A stretch of DNA of 19,407 nucleotides, taken from contig JAIRRL010000011.1 of the NCBI GenBank assembly GCA_031255985.1, forward strand, positions 1 to 19,407. The letters are read 5' to 3'. Numbering within the stretch: position 1 is the first letter of the stretch; each line of letters opens with the position of its first letter. Below, piece by piece: positions 1 through 4,950 of this stretch. Below the pieces are notes generated by a model that was not told where the DNA came from, made no database searches, and saw only the letters and a program-made list of their open reading frames with translations. Origin of the DNA: Gracilibacteraceae bacterium (GTDB lineage: Bacteria > Bacillota > Desulfitobacteriia > Desulfitobacteriales > Syntrophobotulaceae). Both the position numbers and the translations under genes were made by a program.

Positions 1-37
1 CAAAGTACCGCGCTTGGTACGGCGTATATACTTTCAT
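1..37 (-). CDS. 5' end of an unidentified gene (first 12 codons), running off the left edge
   Basis: Only the start is present: ATG at 37-35 on the minus strand, preceded five bases upstream by AGGTGA (minus strand, 48-43). It reads MKVYTPYQARYF and then leaves the window. It lies 19 bases after the stop of the small XRE regulator on the same strand, so the two are probably co-transcribed. From memory, this N-terminus resembles SNF2-type DEAD/DEAH helicases of Clostridia that begin with a YTPxQAKYF-like stretch and often follow a small XRE regulator. Twelve residues cannot prove that. The existence of a coding start is reasonably supported; the product is a guess. Confidence 0.45.
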   Translation of the reverse strand, partial: MKVYTPYQARYF

Positions 38-56
38 AAGGTTCACCTAACTGTAT

Positions 57-278
57 TTAAGAGTTATCTTTCTTTCCGTCAGTTGTCATCTCCATAATGT
101 CAGAGATGTCGCATTGCAAGGCGACGCAAATCTTTTCAAGGATTTCAGTCTGCACATTTTCGTTCTTAGCAAGCTTCGATACGGACGCCGAGCTGATGCT
201 GGCGAGCCTTGGCAAATCCTTTTTCTTCAAGTCTTTGTCGATAAGGAGTTTCCATAATTTTTTATAACTGATAGCCAT
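57..278 (-). CDS. Small XRE/Cro-CI family DNA-binding regulator, 73 aa
   Basis: This is a cytoplasmic helix-turn-helix transcriptional regulator. The product is almost only a Cro/C1 domain, with the HTH core around residues 18-38 (KKDLPRLASISSASVSKL) followed by LEKICVALQCDISDIME, the usual end of the family fold. An in-frame upstream ATG at 293-291 would add five residues, but its codons overlap a GGAGGG motif placed seven bases before the ATG at 278. The 278 start is therefore preferred. It heads a minus-strand operon with the gene at the left edge and faces away from the CIS cluster, so it more likely controls its own operon (for example a defence or mobile element) than the injection system. 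Family assignment is solid; the target is unknown. Confidence 0.88.
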   Translation of the reverse strand: MAISYKKLWKLLIDKDLKKKDLPRLASISSASVSKLAKNENVQTEILEKICVALQCDISDIMEMTTDGKKDNS

Positions 279-442
279 ATATGCACCCTCCATTCCGGTT
301 ATAAGCCGCTGTTCCGGGCAACTGGGCGTTCCGGTAGGTATGCGAACGATTGCGGCGGGTGAGAAATCCCAACGCGCGGGTAACTCTTGCCCGACCCGTG
401 AACGCCACTTATGAATATCATAGCCGCCTTCATAACCGAGAT
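279..442 (-). promoter_or_regulatory. GC-rich 5' leader of the XRE regulator gene
   Basis: About 160 bases lie between the possible minus-strand promoter and the regulator start. Although the DNA upstream is strongly AT-rich, this leader is GC-rich and carries short complementary runs. Read on the minus strand, CGGGT and ACCCG flank about 12 bases, and GGG and CCC runs flank GATTTCTCA. No ORF with a convincing ribosome site is visible in it. It may be a structured mRNA leader or operator region; I cannot match it to a known RNA class by eye. Confidence 0.3.
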
Positions 443-449
443 AATATAT

Positions 450-478
450 ATGATGCCATATCCGAAAACAAAAGTCAA
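450..478 (-). promoter_or_regulatory. Possible sigma-A-type promoter for the XRE operon
   Basis: On the minus strand TTGACT (478-473) is followed after 17 bases by CATCAT (455-450), a weak -10 hexamer. AT-rich CATATATATTATCT follows and offers alternative -10 registers. It points toward the regulator. The -35 is good and the -10 is poor. Confidence 0.35.
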
Positions 479-626
479 TAGTTTTGTGAAATTTTATTTG
501 CGTTAACTTGAATAAATATTACAAACCCACGCTAATGCTTTCCGTTGCTACTCGCGAAACCATATCTGACGGCGCGGAATATATTTTTTTCCTAATATTA
601 AGAGTTTCCCAATTTGCCGGACTATA
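479..626. other. AT-rich intergenic stretch without recognisable genes
   Basis: Together with 294-478 this is the 449-base gap between the divergent XRE regulator and the first plus-strand gene. No ORF with a ribosome site, no rho-independent terminator and no RNA gene could be supported in this part. Composition is strongly AT-rich with oligo-T and oligo-A runs. Confidence 0.5.
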
Positions 627-714
627 GAATGTTATGCGACACTCTGCCTGAATTTGGTTGAAAAACATAAAAATTATTAAAAAGCTTGACAGAATAAAAG
701 TTAAGGGATAATAT
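627..714 (+). promoter_or_regulatory. Promoter module A (first copy of a duplicated upstream region)
   Basis: TTGACA at 686-691 and TAATAT at 709-714 with a 17-base spacer form a good sigma-A promoter; GATAAT at 707-712 is an alternative. Bases 627-699 are nearly identical to 1386-1461 upstream of the next gene, with six mismatches and one 3-base gap. The shared part covers GAATGTTATGCGAC, the AT-rich tract and the -35 region. The promoter directs the 205-aa ORF starting at 743. Confidence 0.72.
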
Positions 715-742
715 GGAGTTGATAGTATTTTCGAGGTGAAAA

Positions 743-1360
743 ATGGCGGATAATTTCAATGGCTTTATCGGTTTAGATGATGATGTTGACGGCTTTATTA
801 AAAATATAAATGAAATTAACTGGTTCAGTAATTGTGGGAATGATTATATTGAAAAACTGGAATACGGTTATATTTTGGCCGAAAACATTGAAACGGCGAG
901 GAAGAATTTAATAAGGTCGAATAATTACTCCGGGATAATAACGGTTGAAAATCTATTTCAGGAAGCTAATCATCGTTTATATTCTTACTTAAAAAACAAT
1001 GAAAAAATAAATCTGTCCGTGGAAAATTTAAAATTAAATTCGTGGGTTAATTTAAGAGGAAAGATAACGGCAAAAATTGGGGAAAATGAAAATATTTTCA
1101 ATAATATCAATGAAAAATATTATAAAAAATTTAATGTTAAAAGAACCGCATATACTTTTCTGTGGCATTTATCAACATTGATGATAATGGAAATATACAG
1201 TGAAAAAATATTTCCTGAAATACCTGTGTTTTTTAAAAAAATAATAAAAATATATATTGACGGGCATATAATAACGGGTTGGAAAGGGAAATTCCCATCC
1301 CAATATTTATTTATAGATAAACCGATAGATAATAAAAAAGGAACTTTAATAATATGGTGA
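743..1360 (+). CDS. Unknown AT-rich 205-aa protein, possibly immunity-type
   Basis: I do not recognise this protein. It is a soluble, Asn/Ile/Lys-rich product without signal peptide or membrane segment. It starts at ATG 743 behind GAGGTG (733-738). The C-terminal third contains TAYTFLWHLSTLMIMEIY and ends GHIITGWKGKFPS, then GTLIIW. That ending (Gly-His, a G-W-x-G core and a final hydrophobic strand) resembles small cytosolic immunity-like proteins seen near secreted toxins, but I cannot name a family. Its base composition differs sharply from the CIS genes downstream, and it shares a duplicated promoter with the next gene, which suggests acquired accessory DNA. That it is a real gene is well supported by promoter, ribosome site and length; the immunity role is inference. 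Confidence 0.7.
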   Translation: MADNFNGFIGLDDDVDGFIKNINEINWFSNCGNDYIEKLEYGYILAENIETARKNLIRSNNYSGIITVENLFQEANHRLYSYLKNNEKINLSVENLKLNSWVNLRGKITAKIGENENIFNNINEKYYKKFNVKRTAYTFLWHLSTLMIMEIYSEKIFPEIPVFFKKIIKIYIDGHIITGWKGKFPSQYLFIDKPIDNKKGTLIIW

Positions 1361-1370
1361 AAATAAAAAA

Positions 1371-1400
1371 CGTCGCATACGGCCGGAATGTTATGCGACG
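1371..1400. repeat. Perfect 9-bp inverted repeat between the two AT-rich genes
   Basis: CGTCGCATA (1371-1379) pairs perfectly with TATGCGACG (1392-1400) across a 12-base loop holding CGGCCG. It lies ten bases after the stop of the preceding gene. No T-run follows, so it is not a standard rho-independent terminator. It could be a weak terminator, an mRNA-stabilising hairpin or an operator. The right arm belongs to the duplicated promoter module; the left arm is not present next to copy A. Confidence 0.6.
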
Positions 1401-1476
1401 CGCCGCCTGAATCTGGTTGAAAAACATAAAAATTGTTAAATAAAGGCTTGACAGAATAAAAACTATTGTATATTAT
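1386..1476 (+). promoter_or_regulatory. Promoter module B (second copy)
   Basis: TTGACA at 1448-1453, a 17-base spacer and TATTAT at 1471-1476 make a near-consensus sigma-A promoter for the gene starting at 1507. Bases 1386-1461 repeat 627-699 closely, with one 3-base insertion just before the -35 region. Confidence 0.75.
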
Positions 1477-1506
1477 GGATTTAAACATTTGGAGGAGGAG
1501 GAAAAA

Positions 1507-2007
1507 ATGGCTAAATATGTAACAAAATACTTCGGGGAAATTATTTTTGATGAAACAGGTGATGAAATTGATTTTGACGTAGTGTTTAACGGACAGGAAA
1601 TAAACATTTGTTTTAATGAGATTTCACTTTATCGTGATAAAATCCAGTTATGCTGGGATATTGTTGACCAATATGAGAAATTAAATGAAATGGCAAAAAA
1701 TGCCATAATTGAGTATTTCCCGCAAACGAAAGGCGCGGTAAATTATTATTTTAAATGCCATTTTGAAGATGATATATTAGACGAAGACGAATTGGTTGAA
1801 GTATTTGGCGCAAATGATTTTGAAAAAATTGACATAAAAAGCGTAGTTGAAAAAATGACATATCCCGATTTAAATATTTGGCTAAATAAAAATAATGAAT
1901 TAGATATTTGTCCTGATTATAAAGTTGCGCCTGAATATTCTGATGAAATATTATGTATAAAAATGGACAGTAAATTTAATATTATAGAGTTTGTGCACGA
2001 AAGTTAA
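1507..2007 (+). CDS. DUF2004-like acidic protein, 166 aa
   Basis: This is a soluble, strongly acidic protein with no signal peptide or membrane segment. It begins with a beta-strand pattern (YFGEIIFDE, then DFDVVFNGQEINICF) and ends with EILCIKMDSKFNIIEFVHES. That end matches the DUF2004 pattern as I remember it (D.. xxV.FD..G.I..I.HES). Function of that family is not established; members often lie in islands with toxin-immunity genes. An in-frame TTG at 1489 precedes a very strong site, GGAGGAGGAGG (1491-1501), that serves the ATG at 1507, so 1507 is taken as the start. It is AT-rich like the previous gene and has its own copy of the same promoter, suggesting paired regulation. Coding is near certain; the family label is tentative. 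Confidence 0.72.
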   Translation: MAKYVTKYFGEIIFDETGDEIDFDVVFNGQEINICFNEISLYRDKIQLCWDIVDQYEKLNEMAKNAIIEYFPQTKGAVNYYFKCHFEDDILDEDELVEVFGANDFEKIDIKSVVEKMTYPDLNIWLNKNNELDICPDYKVAPEYSDEILCIKMDSKFNIIEFVHES

Positions 2008-2105
2008 AGACAAATTGTATAAAAAATATAGCAAAAAAATAATAGAGTAAGGAGGGGCATATACAGAAGGAATTGGACAAAAACATACAGTCTTTAGAAA
2101 ATCTT

Positions 2106-2136
2106 TAGACAAAAAGCGGGTGATTGATGGTATGAT
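2106..2136 (+). promoter_or_regulatory. Possible promoter of the CIS cluster
   Basis: An extended -10, TGGTATGAT (2128-2136, hexamer TATGAT 2131-2136), follows a TAGACA -35-like hexamer (2106-2111) at a longish 19-base spacing. It is the best sigma-A-like candidate in the 229-base gap 2008-2236 before a run of genes that are all on the plus strand. A 7-bp GC hairpin (CCGCCGC 2163-2169 with GCGGCGG 2181-2187) lies in the predicted leader. It is placed exactly at the AT-rich to GC-rich transition. Confidence 0.45.
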
Positions 2137-2209
2137 AACATAGTCATGTTTTACACCTTTTTCCGCCGCGCGGCGAACAGGCGGCGGCCGGTTAAAGAAA
2201 AAATGTCTT

Positions 2210-2236
2210 TAAAGGATTAAAGGGTAAAGGATTAAA
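2210..2236 (+). repeat. 15-bp tandem repeat carrying the ribosome site of the first cluster gene
   Basis: TAAAGGATTAAAGGG (2210-2224) is immediately repeated as TAAAGGATTAAA (2225-2236), touching the ATG at 2237. Each copy contains AAAGG. The second copy places it six bases before the start, so the repeat duplicates a Shine-Dalgarno-like element. Confidence 0.75.
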
Positions 2237-4030
2237 ATGGAAAACAAACAACTGCTGCCATTTGAGAGAAACCGGTTCTATGTGGGCAAGCTGCTGACGT
2301 CCTCGGATTTTTTGTCGGAACAGACGTATCTGAACAACAAAAGGCGCTTTCTCAACGCTCTGATGTTTGGCGCCGGCGTTGTTTGCGGACTGGGGGCCTA
2401 TAATCTGGACGACGCTTCCATCATCGTGGAATCGGGCGCCGCCATAGACGGCGCGGGCCGGGAAATCGTGCTGGAAAGCGCCGTGATCCGCAAATTGTCG
2501 TCTATCAGCGGTTTTGAGTCCCTCAAGGGCGAAACCGCCCTTTTGATGCTGCGCTACCGGGAGGAACTCATCCACCCGGCCTATTCCGTCGCCCGCGGCG
2601 AGCGGGCGGACGCGGAATACGAGATGAACCGCGTCCGCGAGGGCTGGGAGCTGTTTCTCGCCGAGCCGGACGCCGCCGCCCCGCCGGCGGACACGGAATT
2701 TCTGGCCAAATCCGAATTGTACGCGGACGGCGATTTTGAGGCGGAGATCGTGGCGCCGGCCAATGTCAGCTGCGGCGGGCGGGCGCGGGGCTATATAGCC
2801 GTGCGAAAAATTTCCGAGGCGGAAAAAACTCTGGCGCTGGACTGCACGATCCATACGCCGGCCTTTACCAACGACCAAGGCGAGCGTTTGCTGACGGTGA
2901 AAGCGGAGGGAATCACGCTGGAGCGCGGGGGAGAGGCGAGGTTCGGTTTCGTGCTTGACGCCCGCTCCCAAGCGGTCACGGATTCTTTTTTGCTGGGCAA
3001 ATCCTCTTTGCTCTGTTTCACCGTTGACGGGGAAACGAAGTCTCCGGCCGCCGATCTCACGCTCAAAGTGAACGTGGTCGATACGCCGGCCTGTGAATTG
3101 ATCGAACAGGCGGTGGGGCGCGTCAATCTGGAAACGACTCTGGGGGCGGCGAACGCGGACGCGGTCTGTCTGGCGGAATTGTCGCTGCAGCGCAGCAAAA
3201 ACGAATATATAGTAGATAAGATCGAGGAGCGCAAAAATTACATCCGTACCATGGCGGCGGAAAAACTCCGGCGCGAGTACGCTTCCTTCTATCCGGTCCG
3301 GGATTTTGCCCCGCTCGCCGGGGGCGAGGCGTCCCCCGCGCCGCCGCCGGCCGGACCGCCGCCGCGCGACCCTTATTACGCCGCCGGCGTCTGCGAGATC
3401 CCGCTCGGCGCCTCGCCCCGCAAAGGGGAAGTGTTTTTTTCCGACGAGATCATGCACGGGCTTGGCAGCGGCAATGTCCACGTAAACGTGGGTTTTGACT
3501 ATATAGTCGAAGCGGGGCGGGAAGGGCGGCCGGAAAAAATGTCGATTTACGGGGACGCCGAACTGTTCGCCGGCGAAAACCCGCAGATCGCCTTCGCCCG
3601 CACGGCGGTAAAAATCTATCCGGAACGCGGCAGTTTTGTCATCGCCGCCGCGCTTACCCGGCCGACGAATTTCGCGGTGATCGCGCTGCGCTGGATGGCG
3701 GTCAGGCTGCCTTTCGGCGACGATAAACTGCTGCCGCGCCGGACGGCGGACATGAGCATCGCGGCTCTGACCCCGACCATCGTGCTGGGTATGCGGGAAA
3801 CGCACTTTTTTGCCGTGGCCTTCAAAAACCTGGAGCCCTGTACGCTCACCTATGAGCTGACGGAAAGGAATTCGGGGCAGATCACCGCGGACGGCGTCTA
3901 TACGGCGCCCGCCAGGGAAGGCGTTTACGAAATACGCATATCTTGCGCCGATATACCGACTGTCAGCACTTACGCTTACGCGGTGGTAAAAAAAGACCTG
4001 GCCAAAGAGAACGCGGATGAAATAACTTGA
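2237..4030 (+). CDS. Modular CIS-cluster protein, possibly fibre- or surface-type, with C-terminal Ig-like domain (597 aa)
   Basis: Residues 7-25 (LPFERNRFYVGKLLTSSDF) and 36-53 (RRFLNALMFGAGVVCGLG) form a motif of the type FYxGKLxTxxDFxxEQxY...KRRxxNxxxxGxGVVCGL. I associate it with proteins encoded in eCIS and phage-tail-like clusters of Clostridia and Actinobacteria. The rest is beta-rich: a region around 60-340 with hydrophobic strands, a Pro-rich linker near 365-380 (ASPAPPPAGPPPRDP), and a last domain from about 510 ending in an Ig-like signature (GQITADGVYTAP, then GVYEIRIS). There is no signal peptide or membrane segment, so it would reach the outside only as part of the particle. It is the first gene of the cluster, 11 bases before the next. 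A receptor-binding or exterior decoration role is inference. Confidence 0.72.
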   Translation: MENKQLLPFERNRFYVGKLLTSSDFLSEQTYLNNKRRFLNALMFGAGVVCGLGAYNLDDASIIVESGAAIDGAGREIVLESAVIRKLSSISGFESLKGETALLMLRYREELIHPAYSVARGERADAEYEMNRVREGWELFLAEPDAAAPPADTEFLAKSELYADGDFEAEIVAPANVSCGGRARGYIAVRKISEAEKTLALDCTIHTPAFTNDQGERLLTVKAEGITLERGGEARFGFVLDARSQAVTDSFLLGKSSLLCFTVDGETKSPAADLTLKVNVVDTPACELIEQAVGRVNLETTLGAANADAVCLAELSLQRSKNEYIVDKIEERKNYIRTMAAEKLRREYASFYPVRDFAPLAGGEASPAPPPAGPPPRDPYYAAGVCEIPLGASPRKGEVFFSDEIMHGLGSGNVHVNVGFDYIVEAGREGRPEKMSIYGDAELFAGENPQIAFARTAVKIYPERGSFVIAAALTRPTNFAVIALRWMAVRLPFGDDKLLPRRTADMSIAALTPTIVLGMRETHFFAVAFKNLEPCTLTYELTERNSGQITADGVYTAPAREGVYEIRISCADIPTVSTYAYAVVKKDLAKENADEIT

Positions 4031-4041
4031 GGGCGTGAGGT

Positions 4042-4887
4042 ATGATTTTTTACGCCGGCGATATGGTTCTGGCCTCCGCGCGGGAGGTTTTCACCGGGCC
4101 GAAAAACAGCGTTTTCATCTGCCGGGATATCCGCTCGCCCCTTGACGCTTTTTACACGCTGCTGACCGTAAAAGACAAGGAGACGGCCAAGAAGCTCGTG
4201 GCGGTTTTTGAAAACGGGCGGCCGCCGGCGGCGGCGGCGGAGGAGCGGCCTTATATCGCCTGTTTCGGCCAAAACACTTTGCTGTGTTACGTCTTCGCCT
4301 ATCATGAGGAGCGGCGGCTGGATCTGTTCGCCCCCGGTCAGATCATCAGCATGAGAGATTGGGAGACGATGAGCGTCAATCTCCTGCTGGCCTGTCTTTC
4401 CTCCCCCCTTCCTTTTCCCTTGCTGGCCCTGGCGCTGGAACAGGGGCATATTCATCTGCGCAAGGACGGAACCGTGTTTTTCACGCCCTATTTTGATCTG
4501 ACCGATCTGAAGGAAGACAGCGGCGAGGCGGTTTGCGCCCGTCTCTGCGCGGAACGGCTTGTTGCCCTCCAGCCCCGGCGCGGGCGGGCGAAAAGCGCGG
4601 AACTGATGCGGAAAAAACTCGCCCATAATTCCCTGCGCGGTTTGCCGGAATTGTATCGCGATATAAAAATCACCGAAATCCGGCGGAAATCAGGCCTGAA
4701 AGCAAAAGCGGCGGGATTCTGGCGGCACGGCCAAGACCGTTTGTTCACCACCGTCCTTGTTGTTTCGGCGGCGCTCGCCGGTTTCGCGCTCATAGTTTTT
4801 GTTTCCCAGCTGCTTTTCGGCGAGATCCCCATTTTCCGCCTGTTTGAAAGATGTTTTGACCTGATCGGCGAACGCTCTCTGCGCTGA
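4042..4887 (+). CDS. Unknown 281-aa protein with one C-terminal membrane segment
   Basis: I do not recognise a family. Residues 1-230 look like a soluble alpha/beta domain and contain YTLLTVKDKETAKKLVAVFE, RPYIACFG and GHIHLRKDGTVFFTPYFDL. The order is faintly reminiscent of a degenerate kinase-like fold, but no catalytic motif (HxD, DFG, P-loop) is visible. A basic stretch (RRKSGLKAKAAGFWRHGQDR) is followed by a single hydrophobic helix at about 234-258 and a short tail, so it is probably a tail-anchored inner-membrane protein with the N-terminal domain in the cytoplasm. It starts with ATG behind GAGGTAT-like sequence, 11 bases after the previous stop. Position before a degenerate cyclase receptor suggests a cytoplasmic partner at the membrane; this is inference. 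Confidence 0.68.
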   Translation: MIFYAGDMVLASAREVFTGPKNSVFICRDIRSPLDAFYTLLTVKDKETAKKLVAVFENGRPPAAAAEERPYIACFGQNTLLCYVFAYHEERRLDLFAPGQIISMRDWETMSVNLLLACLSSPLPFPLLALALEQGHIHLRKDGTVFFTPYFDLTDLKEDSGEAVCARLCAERLVALQPRRGRAKSAELMRKKLAHNSLRGLPELYRDIKITEIRRKSGLKAKAAGFWRHGQDRLFTTVLVVSAALAGFALIVFVSQLLFGEIPIFRLFERCFDLIGERSLR

Positions 4888-4891
4888 TTCG

Positions 4892-4942
4892 ACTGGAAGA
4901 ACCCTACTGGAAGAACCCTACTGGAAGAACCCTGCTGGAAGG
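4892..4942 (+). repeat. 14-bp tandem repeat (3 full copies plus partial) in the leader of the cyclase-like gene
   Basis: ACTGGAAGAACCCT occurs at 4892-4905, 4906-4919 and 4920-4933, and is followed by GCTGGAAGG (4934-4942). Copies are identical. Every unit carries a GGAAG core, and the last, diverged copy supplies the ribosome site GGAAGG eight bases before ATG 4951. It fills almost the whole intergenic gap. Confidence 0.92.
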
Positions 4943-4950
4943 ATTTGGAA

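Noticed and set aside
1120..1488. Minus-strand 122-aa frame across the first AT-rich gene and its neighbour's promoter
   Set aside because: It covers promoter module B and has no ribosome site; the plus-strand gene is better supported.
2073..2108. Micro-ORF (TTG, 11 codons) after AAGG in the gap before the CIS cluster
   Set aside because: Spacing to the ribosome site is only two bases and the ORF is too short to support.
2163..2187. GC-rich hairpin considered as a rho-independent terminator
   Set aside because: No T-run follows on either strand; kept only as part of the cluster leader.
2192..3805. Long minus-strand open frame opposite the fibre-like gene
   Set aside because: Arg/His/Pro-rich low-complexity product caused by GC-rich codon use on the other strand; no ribosome site, no recognisable motif.
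4892..4942. Tandem repeats considered as a CRISPR or protein-coding repeat
   Set aside because: Units are 14 bases with no spacers and lie between a stop and a start codon.
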